A DNA stretch of 64,000 bases from Petunia secreta (lineage: Eukaryota; Streptophyta; Magnoliopsida; Solanales; Solanaceae), in assembly GCA_029990175.1 (NCBI GenBank), contig JARKIP010000022.1:25642001-25706000 (forward strand), in the 5' to 3' direction. Position 1 is the first letter of the stretch; the number at the start of each line of letters is the position of its first letter. Positions 45,650-57,103 of the stretch are shown piece by piece. Both the position numbers and the translations under genes were made by a program. The notes beneath the pieces were generated by a model. That model was not told where the DNA came from and did no database searches. It saw only the letters and a list, made by a program, of their open reading frames with translations.

Positions 45650-46347
45650 AATGCCCCCTACTTCATGGCTTGTTGGGGTGCAGATTTGTCGAAATATAAC
45701 GACAAGACTTGAAGTACCAATAAAGATGACATTTCGGTCAAATGAAGGACTGAAGTACTTGGAGTATTTGAAAACACATGATCCTAGCCATCGTTCTAAG
45801 TTAAGACATAGTACATGAACTAGCAAGTTCAAAAATGCAGTAGTTTTCAGCAATGTATTTTCTAAACTTTGCTCAGAATCTGCCTTGTCTTTTTACTCAA
45901 CTTCTCACACTTTACCAAATTGATGGTAGTTTTGTATAGAAGGGTTTAACTCACGGATCACTTATTTCTGCAGAATCAAGACTCGTAGAGCTGCAACAGA
46001 CGTGAAATTCAAGACCAAACGTCATCACAATTAGCCAAACTTAACTCCTGAAATTGATGCTGGTGTTCCATGTTGATTTGGTAATCCGACTTAGTCCTGC
46101 TAAAAATATCACATCTCATAATATAAGTATGCAAATCAGGAGCCGCTTGATTCTATAGAATTGCAACTCGAATTTCTGGGACATATAAAAATTAGAAGGC
46201 TAAATTCCTTCATCATAAGTGAAGAGGATCAAGTCGTTACGTAGTTCGAAAGAAGTGTGATTTTCTTTTTATGAAGATTATACTCATGCAAAAAAGGAGT
46301 AGCATACAGTTTAAGCTCGTGTGTCGAGGAACACTGTGACTTGCAGT
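45650..46347 (-). other. Internal 2, non-coding part, with hybrid junction
   Basis: Polypurine tract at 45651-45660. Up to 46211 it follows internal 3; from 46212 on it follows internal 1. About 576 bp present in internal 1 at the join (40252-40820) is missing. Confidence 0.85.
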
Positions 46348-48172
46348 TTAGGCTCGTGCTTCGGGTAGCACTACAGCTGAATTGTCTTTGCCTTCATATT
46401 CTTCAATTGTTTCAACTGTAGGATTGAATGAACAAAAGGAAAGAGAAACTTGATTCGTGCTCGCCATTTCTTCTTCTAGCAAGATTTTTCCTTCACGAGC
46501 CAAGTCCATGACCTTTTCTTTGAAGATGAAGCACTTTTCAATGGGGTGACCAATCAGGCGATGGTACTTGCAGTAATTTGGACTATCAGTCTTCTCAGCT
46601 TCATTTGGTCGCTTCATCTCGGGCAACTGAATGAGTTTTAACTCAAGGAGTTCTTGAAATATGGCAGGAACATCCGAGTCGAGGAATGGATATTCCTTTG
46701 CTTGCATTTCTTTCAATGTTAAATTTTGACTTGTTTTGTCTCGCATGAAAGTTGATTCAACACTCCCCTTACTACTCGTCTTTGCGGCGACTTTCAAGGG
46801 AGAAGTGTTGATATTCATGGATTCTTCAATTTCATCATCGGATGCAAACTTGCCCCCACTTTCGGTTTCTTGCATGTCTTCATCACCTTTACAAGGATTG
46901 TAAACAGGAGGCCCTTGGTTTCCACTCGCAGCCATGCTTAGTTCCATCTCATGTGCACGGGTGGCCAGCTCTTCAAATGTTTTTGGCTTTATTCCTTGTA
47001 AGATATAGCGGAGTCCCCAGTGCATGCCTTGGATGCACATTTTGATGCTGGATGTTTCGCTAAGGCGGTCATTGCAATTAAGGCTTAGGCTCCTCCAACG
47101 ATTTATGAAGTCGATGACTTGTTCATCTTTCAACTGACGGGCATTTGTAAGTTCAACCATACTAACAATGCGCCTTATGCTATAGAAGCGGTTGAGGAAT
47201 TCATACTCCAACTGTTCCCAACTGTCAATGGATCGAGGCTCGAGGTCTGTGTACCAGTCGAAAGCATTTCCTTTGAGAGATCGGACAAATTGCTTGACAA
47301 GGTGATCACCATAAGTGCCAGCATTGTTACATGTCTCAATGAAGTGCGCCATATGTTGTTTGGGATTTCCGTGACCATCAAATTGTTGAACTTTAGGAGG
47401 TTGATAGGAAGAAGGCATCTTCAAGTTGTCAATCCTTTGCGTGTATGGCTTTGCATATGTGAAGGAAGATTTAGTTGAAGGCTCAATGTTGTCTTGGATT
47501 GCCCCCATGATGAAGTCTTTCAATTGATCTACAGGAATCAGGCCGTCCGAAGAAACTTGGATTACTTTTGTTGCGACCAATTGCTTGTCGGATGACTCTC
47601 CCATTTCTTGTGTTTCAGGAAGACCTATAGGTGCTTGTCTTGGTTCTCCTTCCACCATGCTCTCCACCCTACTTGCTAACTTAGCAATTCGAGCGTCTTG
47701 GTCTTTCATGTACTTTGTTAGGCCATTAACTGCTTTTGTCAATTTTGCAAGTTCTTCTTCTATGGTAGAGGCTTCAATCATCATTGCTTGTGCAACCACC
47801 AAGGAGGAAGAAGAATGGTACGAATCACCACTTAGGCAGAGCTCGGATGGAGGTGAGCCATGAGGAGAGACTAGAGTAGATCTAGTATTGAAGACATCAT
47901 CATCATTTTGCATAGAACGGGTTTTGGAATCGCTAAGTTAAGCCGGATTTGTTTCTACCACCTCAGTTGTGCTAGACCTTTGTTTAAATATGAGGGAAGA
48001 TGATCTCGCTTCTTTTGGAGGTGATGTACTTGAAGCATGAGTTGAATTGGACGGCACTTGAAGTACTTGTTGGCCCAACTTTTCAACTTTGCTCCATTTG
48101 GTTTGGCGAATTATCTCCATGACAATATCCAATTCATTTGGAATCAATAGCATTGATAGTCTTTTGAGACAT
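46348..48172 (-). pseudogene. D gag copy 2, two lesions
   Basis: ATG at 48172. It shares the 2-bp loss near the start and the TAA (47936-47938) with copy 1 but not the 133-bp deletion, so 521 residues are open from MQNDDDVF (47913) to 46348. Coil-rich N-terminus (EELAKLTKAVNGLTKYMKDQ), capsid core (HFIETCNNAGTYGD, EFLNRFYS, MCIQGMHWGLRYILQGI), and C-terminal knuckle. The reopened frame could still give a shortened gag. Primer site at 48218-48235. Confidence 0.9.
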
Positions 48173-48239
48173 CTTGATGTTTTTTACTTCAAAGAGAAGA
48201 GATGAGAGGTAGAGATTGTCCCACTGGGCGTGCCAAATT

Positions 48240-49210
48240 TGTAGACAATAAATTTTATTGCCTGAAAATAATACAGACAAGAAAAATATCCACAAATAAT
48301 ATTTGATTTATAAGAAAAAGGATGCGGGTTACAATCTCTAAATATCTAAATTAAAGATGTAATCCTCCGATTCTTCTCTTCACTGATTTGCTTCGAGGGC
48401 AATAAAGCTTGATCTCGAACTTGATGGATTTGGTTTGATTCAAGGGCTCTTGAGCTTGATCTTGAATATGTAGATTTGACTTGATTTGATTCAAGAGCTT
48501 TTGAGCTTGATCTTGAACTTGATGGATTTGACTTGATTCAAGGATATGAGAGCTTGTTCTTGAATATGTGGATTTGACTTGATTCAAGGGCTAAGGAGAT
48601 TGTTCTTGAATGTATGGATTTGATTTAATCACGAACGTGGCAGGCTTTGATCACGAACGTGGCGGCAGAATCTGTATGGAAAGAATTCTTTATCACAGCC
48701 AGGAGGGATAGGCTTTGTGATTTATAGAAGACTTCTTGGTCATAGCCAGGAGGGAAGGCTTCTTGATGTATGAAATGCTTCTTGATCTCCGGCAGAATGG
48801 AAGACTTCTATGTATCTCCTCCTTGATTTCTCCACTGGTGGATGGGAGCTTTCACCAACTTCTGAGTATCTTCTCAAGAGTTATGTAACCCCTCTATTTA
48901 TAGTTGTAGGGGAATGGACTTACTTTGATTTGATTGGTCCACTTCAGTCATCAAACCTATCACAAAAGCTATGTGATAAGAATGAATTTAATTGGCCAAG
49001 ACATGTCATATTGGACACTTGGATGGTTTTGATTGGCTATCAATTTGAGTAGACATGCTACATCATTCATTCACATGTCATAGTTTCATTGGCCCTTGAT
49101 TTGATTTCGCGCCACATCATTTGACACATGGCAGGGACCTTGGACTAATAAATCTTGAATTAAATCAATTCATTTATTGAATTAAATTTAATAAAATTCA
49201 TGTGTCTACA
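48240..49210 (-). repeat. D LTR5 (5' LTR of internal 2)
   Basis: 971 bp, same marker bases as LTR2. Confidence 0.93.
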
Positions 49211-49220
49211 AATGAAAATT

Positions 49221-50193
49221 TGTAGACAATAAATTTTATTGCCTGAAAATAATCAAGACAAGAAAAATATCCACAAGTAATATTTGATTTATAAGAAAAA
49301 GGATGCGGGTTACAATCTCTAAATATCTAAATTAAAGATGTAATCCTCCGATTCTTCTCTTCACGGATTTGATTCGAGGGCAATAAAGCTTGATCTCGAA
49401 CTTGATGGATTTGGTTTGATTCAAGGGCTCTTGAGCTTGATCTTGAATATGTAGATTTGACTTGATTTGATTCAAGAGCTTTTGAGCTTGATCTTGAACT
49501 TGATGGATTTGACTTGATTCAAGGATTTGAGAGCTTGTTCTTGAATATGTGGATTTGACTTGATTCAAGGGCTAAGGAGCTTGTTCTTGAATGTTGGATT
49601 TGATTAGATCACGAACGTGGCGGCAGGCTTTTATCACGAACGTGGCGGCAGAATATGTATGGAAAGAATTCTTTATCACAGCCAGGAGGGATAGGCTTTG
49701 TGATTTATAGAAGACTTCTTGGTCATAGCCAGGAGGGAAGGCTTCTTGATGTATGAAATGCTTCTTGATCTCCGGCAGAATGGAAGACTTCTATGTATCT
49801 CCTCCTTGATTTCTCCACTGGTGGATGGGAGCTTTCACCAACTTCTGAATATCTTCTCAAGAGTTATGTAACCCCTCTATTTATAGTTGTAGGGGAATGG
49901 GCTTACTTTGATTTGATTGGTCCACTTCAGTCATCAAACCTATCACAAAAGCTATGTGATAAGAATGAATTTAATTGGCCAAGACATGTCATATTGGACA
50001 CTTGGATGGTTTTGATTGGCTATCAATTTGAGTAGACATGCTACATCATTCATTCACATGTCATAGTTTCATTGGCCCTTGATTTGATTTGGCGCCACAT
50101 CATTTGACACGTGGCAGGGACCTTGGACTAATAAATCTTGAATTAAATCAATTCATTTATTGAATTAAATTTAATAAAATTCATGTGTCTACA
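49221..50193 (-). repeat. D LTR6 (no internal region)
   Basis: 973 bp between AATGAAAATT spacers (49211-49220, 50194-50203). Two single-base differences from LTR3 noticed (near 49349 and 49631). Confidence 0.93.
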
Positions 50194-50203
50194 AATGAAA
50201 ATT

Positions 50204-51177
50204 TGTAGACAATAAATTTTATTGCCTGAAAATAATCAAGACAAGAAAAATATCCACAAGTAATATTTGATTTATAAGAAAAAGGATGCGGGATACAATA
50301 TCTAAATATCTAAATTAAAGATGTAATCCTCTGATTCTTCTCTTCACGGATTTGATTCGAGGGCAATAAAGCTTGATCTCGAACTTGATGGATTTGGTTT
50401 GATTCAAGGGCTCTTGAGCTTGATCTTGAATATGTAGATTTGACTTAATTTGATTCAAGAGCTTTTGAGCTTGATCTTGAACTTGATGGATTTGACTTGA
50501 TTCAAGGATTTGAGAGCTTGTTCTTGAATATGTGGATTTGACTTGATTCAAGGGCTGAGGAGCTTGTTCTTGAATGTACGGATTTGATTTGATCACGAAC
50601 GTGGCGGCAGGCTTTGATCACGAACGTGGCGGCAGAATATGTATGGAAAGAATTCTTTATCACAGCCAGGAGGGATAGGCTTTGTGATTTATAGAAGACT
50701 TCTTGGTCATAGCCAGGAGGGAAGGCTTCTTGATGTATGAAATGCTTCTTGATCTCCGGCAGAATGGAAGACTTCTATGTATCTCCTCCTTGATTTCTCC
50801 ACTTGTGGATGGGAGCTTTCACCAACTTCTGAATATCTTCTCAAGAGTTATGTAACCCCTCTATTTATAGTTGTAGGGGAATGGACTTACTTTCATTTGA
50901 TTGGTCCACTTCAGTCATCAAACCTATCACAAAAGCTATGTGATAAGAATGAATTTAATTGGCCAAGACATGTCATATTGGACACTTGGATGATTTTGAT
51001 TGGCTATCAATTTGAGTAAACATGCTACATCATTTATTCACATGTCATAGTTTCATTGGCCCTTGATTTGATTTGGCGCCACATCATTTGACACGTGGCA
51101 GGGACCTTGGACTAATAAATCTTGAATTAAATCAATTCATTTATTGAATTAAATTTAATAAAATTCATGTGTCTACA
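50204..51177 (-). repeat. D LTR7 (3' LTR of internal 3)
   Basis: 974 bp, same markers as LTR4; GACTTAATTTG replaces GACTTGATTTG near 50446. Confidence 0.93.
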
Positions 51178-52775
51178 AATGCCCCCTACTTCATGGCTTG
51201 TTGGGGTGCAGATTTGTCGAAATATAACGACAAGACTTGAAGTACCAATAAAGATGACATTTCGGTCAAATGAAGGACTGAAGTACTTGGAGTATTTGAA
51301 AACACATGATCCTAGCCATCGTTCTAAGTTAAGACATAGTACATGAACTAGCAAGTTCAAAAATGCAGTAGTTTTCAGCAATGTATTTTCTAAACTTTGC
51401 TCAGAATCTGCCTTGTCTTTTTACTCAACTTCTCACACTTTACCAAATTGATGGTAGTTTTGTATAGAAGGGTTTAACTCACGGATCACTTATTTCTGCA
51501 GAATCAAGACTCGTAGAGCTGCAACAGACGTGAAATTCAAGACCAAACGTCATCACAATTAGCCAAACTTAACTCCTGAAATTGATGCTGGTGTTCCATG
51601 TTGATTTGGTAATCCGACTTAGTCCTGCTAAAAATATCACATCTCATAATATAAGTATGCAAATCAGGAGCCGCTTGATTCTATAGAATTGCAACTCGAA
51701 TTTCTGGGACATATAAAAATTAGAAGGCTAAATTCCTTCACAATTAGCCAGAATAAATTTTTAAAATTAATGCAGTTTTTCCCGCGCTGACTTTGACAGA
51801 CCTGCGCGACCTCACGGAAAACTCTATATCTTGAGCTAGGAGTATCAGAATTACAAGCCGTTTGAACCGTTGGAAAGGTGACTTCTAAGGATACAACATA
51901 TGGCAAAATTACTTGCTGAATCCTTATACATTAATACAGTTTATTTTTTGAATTCTATTCTAAATTTTGACATTCATATTGTTGCAGATTTGGGTATCTT
52001 GAATAAAACAAATCATGACTCCTTGCAGGTGTGTCCGAATTGTGAGATGTATGCACTGCTGGAAAGTGGTCGCACATAAAAATGACTCTTGAAGATATCA
52101 AGACTTAAGTCTTTCAACATTTTCCTCAGTAATTTCTCAGAGTTGATGCAGCCGCACCAAACTTTCAGCTTTTCATACTTGCGATAAGATTTTCATATCT
52201 TGGCTAGGGCCTTCCAAATCATGTGACATGTGATTCTTCGGAACTCAAAATCATAAGTGTTGCAAGTAAGCTGAAGTCGGTGGCAAGATTTCATATTGGA
52301 TACACCTACCAAATTTTACGATGGCGTCATCCTTTTTGAAGAAATAACATAAACTTGGCGGAAGCATCCAAGACGAATTGGCGAAAATCCTTGGCTTCAA
52401 TTGCTTTCATGACTTAGGTTATTTTGTATAGGATGATATGTAGCTATATGTAGGCTTTTTCATCCCCTTTTTCATCATTTATGTATTGAGCAATTTAAGC
52501 TCTAATGTAAAAATTGATAATTTACAATTCTTCGCAAATTGTATTGTTTTCTCAATTTATGCATGTCCTTGAGGTCTTTGAGACTTTGAGTTTTTTTTTT
52601 ATACGACTGAACTTAGAATGAAAATCTAAGTTGCCTACGTACCTCGGTGAAGAGGATCAAGTCGTTACGTAGTTCGAAAGAAGTGTGGTTTTCTTTTTAT
52701 GAAGATTATACTCATGCAAAAAAGGAGTAGCATACAGTTTAAGCTCGTGTGTCGAGGAGCACTGTGACTTGCAGT
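51178..52775 (-). other. Internal 3, non-coding 3' part (longest version)
   Basis: Polypurine tract at 51180-51189. No coding sequence. It holds a segment at about 52301-52650 missing from internals 1 and 2, including the CTACGTA/TACGTAG hairpin (52635-52672) that element E also has. Two TTTAAGCTCGTG/TTTAGGCTCGTG units follow just before gag. Confidence 0.75.
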
Positions 52776-54602
52776 TTAGGCTCGTGCTTCGAGTAGCACT
52801 GCAGCTGAAATGTCTTTGCCTTCATATTCCTCAATTGTTTCAATTGTAGGATTGAATGAACAAAAGGAAAGAGAAATTTGATTCGTGCTCGCCATTTCTT
52901 CTTCTAGAAAGATTTTTCCTTCACAAGCCAAGTCCATGACCTTTTCTTTGAAGATGAAGCACTTTTCAATGGGGTGACCAATCAGGCGATGGTACTTGCA
53001 GTAATTTGGACTATCAGTCTTCTCAGCTTCATTTGGTCGCTTCATCTCGGGCAACTGAATGAGTTTTAACTCAAGGAGTTCTTGAAATATGGCAGGAACA
53101 TCCGAGTCGAGGAATGGATATTCCTTTGCTTGCATTTCTTTCAATGTTAAATTTTGACTTGTTTTGTCTCGCATGAAAGTTGATTCAACACTCCCCTTAC
53201 TACTCGTCTTTGCGGCGACTTTCAAGGGAGAAGTGTTGATATTCATGGATTCTTCAATTTCATCATCGGATGCAAACTTGCCCCCACTTTCGGTTTCTTG
53301 CATGTCTTCATCACCTTTACAAGGATTGTAAACAGGAGGCCCTTGGTTTCCACTCGCAGCCATGCTTAGTTCCATGTCATGTGCACGGGTGGCCAGCTCT
53401 TCAAATGTTTTTGGCTTTATTCCTTGTAAGATATAGCGGAGTCCCCAGTGCATGCCTTGGATGCACATTTTGATGCTGGATGTTTCGCTAAGGCGGTCTT
53501 TGCAATTAAGGCTTAGGCTCATCCAACGATTTATGAAGTCGATGACTTGTTCATCTTTCAACTGACGGGCATTTGTAAGTTCAACCATACTAACAATACG
53601 CCTTGTGCTATAGAAGCGGTTGAGGAATTCATACTCCAACTGTTCCCAACTGTCAATGGATCGAGGCTCGAGCTCTGTGTACCAGTCGAAAGCATTTCCT
53701 TTGAGAGATCGGACAAATTGCTTGACAAGGTGATCACCATAAGTGCCAGCATTGTTACATGTCTCAATGAAGTGCGCCATATATTGTTTGGGATTTCCGT
53801 GACCATCAAATTGTTGAACTTTAGGAGGTTGATAGGAAGAAGGCATCTTCAAGTTGTCAATCCTTTGCGTGTATGGCTTTGCATATGTGAAGGAAGATTT
53901 AGTTGAAGGCTCAATGTTGTCTTGGATTGCCCCCATGATGAAGTCTTTCAATTGATCTACAGGAATCAGGCCGTCCGAAGAAACTTGGATTACTTTTGTT
54001 GCGACCAATTGCTTGTCGGATGACTCTCCCATTTCTTGTGCTTCAGGAAGACCTATAGGTGCTTGTCTTGGTTCTCCTTCCACCATGCTCTCCACCCTAC
54101 TTGCTAACTTAGAAATTCGAGCGTCTTGGTCTTTCATGTACTTTGTTAGGCCATTAACTGCTTTTGTCAATTTTGCAAGTTCTTCTTCTATGGTAGAGGC
54201 TTCAATCATCATTGCTTGTGCAACCATCAAGGAGGAAGAAGAATTGTACGACTCACCACTTAGGCAGAGCTCGGATGGAGGTGAGCCATGAGGAGAGACT
54301 AGAGTAGATCTAGTATTGAAGACATCATCATCATTTTGCATAGAACGGGTTTTGGAATCGCTAAGTTGAGCCAGATTTGTTTCTACCACCTCAGTTGTGC
54401 TAGACCTTTGTTTAAATATGAGGGAAGATGATCTTGCTTCTTTTGGAGGTGATGTACTTGAAGCATAAGTTGAATTGGACGGCACTTGAAGTACTTGGTG
54501 GCCCAACTTTTCAACTTTGCTCCATTTGGTTTGGCGAATTATCTCCATGACAATATCCAATTCATTTTTGGAATCAATAGCATTGATAGTCTTTTGAGAC
54601 AT
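52776..54602 (-). CDS. D gag, intact copy (Tat/Ogre-type)
   Basis: 608 residues from ATG at 54602, the only complete gag in the array. Order: Ser-rich N-terminus; predicted coil (about 135-165, EEELAKLTKAVNGLTKYMKDQ); linker; capsid core (about 270-420: QFDGHGNPKQYM, FVRSLKGNAFDWYTELEP, WEQLEYEFLNRFYS, RWMSLSLNCKDRL, GIKPKTFEELATRAHDMEL); acidic region; a C-terminal knuckle-like CKYHRLIGHPIEKC, with His where the second Cys of CCHC stands, common in Tat gags as I recall. Gag would assemble the particle around the RNA. With no polymerase or integrase in the element, it needs a helper. The primer site is 46 bp upstream (54648-54665). Confidence 0.9.
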   Translation of the reverse strand: MSQKTINAIDSKNELDIVMEIIRQTKWSKVEKLGHQVLQVPSNSTYASSTSPPKEARSSSLIFKQRSSTTEVVETNLAQLSDSKTRSMQNDDDVFNTRSTLVSPHGSPPSELCLSGESYNSSSSLMVAQAMMIEASTIEEELAKLTKAVNGLTKYMKDQDARISKLASRVESMVEGEPRQAPIGLPEAQEMGESSDKQLVATKVIQVSSDGLIPVDQLKDFIMGAIQDNIEPSTKSSFTYAKPYTQRIDNLKMPSSYQPPKVQQFDGHGNPKQYMAHFIETCNNAGTYGDHLVKQFVRSLKGNAFDWYTELEPRSIDSWEQLEYEFLNRFYSTRRIVSMVELTNARQLKDEQVIDFINRWMSLSLNCKDRLSETSSIKMCIQGMHWGLRYILQGIKPKTFEELATRAHDMELSMAASGNQGPPVYNPCKGDEDMQETESGGKFASDDEIEESMNINTSPLKVAAKTSSKGSVESTFMRDKTSQNLTLKEMQAKEYPFLDSDVPAIFQELLELKLIQLPEMKRPNEAEKTDSPNYCKYHRLIGHPIEKCFIFKEKVMDLACEGKIFLEEEMASTNQISLSFCSFNPTIETIEEYEGKDISAAVLLEARA

Positions 54603-54647
54603 CTTGATGTTTTTTACTTCAAAGAGAAGAGATGAGAGGTAGAGATT

Positions 54648-54665
54648 GTCCCACTGGGCGTGCCA
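54648..54665 (-). other. Primer-binding site, D internal 3
   Basis: Minus-strand TGGCACGCCCAGTGGGAC, identical to the other two D sites. Confidence 0.75.
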
Positions 54666-54669
54666 AATT

Positions 54670-55643
54670 TGTAGACAATAAATTTTATTGCCTGAAAATA
54701 ATCAAGACAAGAAAAATATCCACAAGTAATATTTGATTTATAAGAAAAAGGATGCGGGTTACAATCTCTAAATATCTAAATTAAAGATGTAATCCTCCGA
54801 TTCTTCTCTTCACGGATTTGATTCGAGGGCAATAAAGCTTGATCTCGATCTTGATGGATTTGGTTTGATTCAAGTGCTCTTGAGCTTGATCTTGAATATG
54901 TAGATTTGACTTGATTTGATTCAAGAGCTTTTGAGCTTGATCTTGAACTTGATGGATTTGACTTGATTCAAGGATTTGAGAGCTTGCTCTTGAATATGTG
55001 GATTTGACTTGATTCAAGGGCTAAGGAGCTTCTTCTTGAATGTATGGATTTGATTTAATCACGAACGTGGCGGCAGGCTTTGATCACGAACGTGGCGGCA
55101 GAATATGTATGGAAAGAATTCTTTATCACAGCCAGGAGAGATAGGCTTTGTGATTTATAGAAGACTTCTTGGTCATAGCCAGGAGGGAAAGCTTCTTGAT
55201 GTATGAAATGCTTCTTGATCTCCGGCAGAATGGAAGACTTCTATGTATCTCCTCCTTGATTTCTCCACTGGTGGATGGGAGCTTTAACCAACTTCTGAAT
55301 ATATTCTCAAGAGTTATGTAACCCCTCTATTTATAGTTGTAGGGGAATGGACTTACTTTGATTTGATTGGTCCACTTCAGTCATCAAACCTATCACAAAA
55401 GCTATGTGATAAGAATGAATTTAATTGGCCAAGACATGTCATATTGGACACTTGGATGGTTTTGATTGGCTATCAATTTGAGTAGACATGCTACATCATT
55501 CATTCACATGTCATAGTTTCATTGGCCCTTGGTTTGATTTGGCGCCACATCATTTGACACGTGGCAGGGACCTTGGACTAATAAATCTTGAATTAAATCA
55601 ATTCATTTATTGAATTAAATTTAATAAAATTCATGTGTCTACC
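54670..55643 (-). repeat. D LTR8 (5' LTR of internal 3)
   Basis: 974 bp; the last base differs (TGTCTACC), where it meets element E. Has private changes such as GAACATTTGAATCAAG-type single-base variants, so it is outside the recent duplication. Confidence 0.85.
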
Positions 55644-56511
55644 AACTAAATTCGCGTCAAGAAAATAAATATCGAGACAGGAAAATATTGCAACAATATA
55701 TTTTATTTATCAAAATATGAGTGTTACAATCTCTATGATTCCTCTGATTCGTCTTTTCAAAATAATAACTTCAAGGGCTTTTGAGCTTGATCTTGAAGTT
55801 TGGATTTGGATTTGGATTTGATCTTGATTTTGATCTTGACTTGATGAGTTCAAGTGCTTGGAGCTTTATCTTGAACTTGGTCTTAATCTTGAACTTGTAC
55901 TTGGACTCAAGGGCTTGAAGCTTGATCTCTAGAACTTGTAGAGAAATATTCGAGTGCTTGCAGCTTTTGTAGAAATCTCTTACTTTGATCCACGAGCTCT
56001 TTCTTGCTTCTTGTTATGGATTCTTGCTTCTGATTTCCTCTGTTCTCAAATGAGAGATTTGACCCCTTTATATAGATATAGGGTGGAGTAGCCACCAAGA
56101 AACCCTGACGGGCCTTGGCCCGTGGACCGGCCAATCAGATTTAAGCAGTGACTAGGCCGTATTTGATTGGCCATAATATGTCACATGTCCACATGGCGTA
56201 TTTTTATTGGTCTTGGGGTTTGACTTGGATTGCCACATCATTTGACGTGTTGCATGATCCAATTGGCTATTTTATTTGACTTGGCGCCACGTCACTTGCC
56301 ACGTGGCACATTTTGGGCCTCTAGGAAAACTTATATCCATTGGGCCTTAGGCTAATTTGGGCTAGCCTTTCAAGATTGGACTTTTATTATATTTAAATAA
56401 TTAGCCCAATTATATTAGCCCATAACATTTATTTGGACCAATATGTCTTCAATTTAATATATAGCCATATTATTTCATGGATTTAAATCCAATAAAATTT
56501 ACATGTCTACA
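55644..56511 (-). repeat. 3' LTR of element E
   Basis: Ends ACATGTCTACA at 56511 beside the polypurine tract. The start is obscured: the first visible bases CAACTAAATTCGCG follow the TGTCTAC of D LTR8, and a shared terminus is likely. Minus-strand TATA motif CTATATAAAGG at about 56066-56076. It is weakly similar in layout to the D LTRs (CTTGATCTTGAA-type repeats). Confidence 0.75.
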
Positions 56512-57068
56512 AATGCCCCCTACTTCATGGCTTGTCGGGGTTAAACTTGTCGCCCTCCGAAGACTAGGCTTGAAGTAATATATTTTTTGTCATGTGGTCA
56601 TCTCCAATTAACAGTCTAGAAAGTAGCTATTTGATAAAGAAGTTGCGCAAAAAACTTGCTATCTTCCATTCAATGGCTCATAAAATTGCTACTTTGTTAT
56701 CAAGGTTAAGGTATGCCAACAGTGGCTACCTTCCAGTTAACAGCCCAGAAAAAAAAAGGACTATGGGTCAACAAGTCATCCTAAAGAAAAGTGGCTACTC
56801 TCCAATGGCAGCCTTAAAAAAATGGCCATTAATCATAATTGCCCACAGTATCAGTGGACCAAAATCGAACAGGCAGCTAATATAGAGAATCGTTGACTTT
56901 CCCTTATTATTGCCACATAAAATATCCTTGCCATACTCCTAATTCACGTAGGATACAAAACTCAAGTGGCGGGACATTTCCTTTCCTCTTTCTACTTAGT
57001 TTCCAATCCTTTTAAGAACATAGTAATGAACTCCTTTATTAATGAGATATAGGACACCACCTTGATGG
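56512..57068. other. Polypurine tract and spacer of E
   Basis: Minus-strand AGTAGGGGGCATT at 56512-56524, the same as in D. The rest is non-coding, with loose repeats of AGTGGCTAC..TCCA (about 56595-56825). Confidence 0.7.
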
Positions 57069-57069
57069 T

Positions 57070-57079
57070 CTATATAAAG
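57070..57079 (+). promoter_or_regulatory. Plus-strand TATA box of the antisense gene
   Basis: CTATATAAAGG, 66 bp before an ATG followed by a good splice donor. It points opposite to the element and toward the mobile-domain gene. Confidence 0.5.
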
Positions 57080-57103
57080 GACTTTTACATACTCATTTTC
57101 TCA

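Larger units (their letters stand above)
40821..46211. repeat. Tandem duplication, copy 1
   Basis: Spans most of internal 1, LTR2-LTR4 and the left part of internal 2. It matches copy 2 at a constant offset of 5,528 bp right of the gag deletion and 5,395 bp left of it. Confidence 0.9.
46212..51739. repeat. Tandem duplication, copy 2
   Basis: 5,528 bp, adjoining copy 1. Covers the right part of internal 2, LTR5-LTR7 and the left part of internal 3. Differences from copy 1 are a handful of single bases plus the 133-bp gag deletion of copy 1. Confidence 0.9.
38716..55643 (-). mobile_element. Element D array: gag-only Tat-type retroelement, 8 LTRs and 3 internal regions
   Basis: Order: LTR1, internal 1, LTR2, LTR3, LTR4, internal 2, LTR5, LTR6, LTR7, internal 3, LTR8. 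LTRs are 971-974 bp, start TGTAGACA and end TGTCTACA. Each internal region has a polypurine tract on the left, gag, and a primer site on the right, so all are minus-oriented. No protease, polymerase or integrase is encoded. The left end abuts element C at GGGGT; no duplication is found on the right, where LTR8 runs into element E. Confidence 0.92.
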
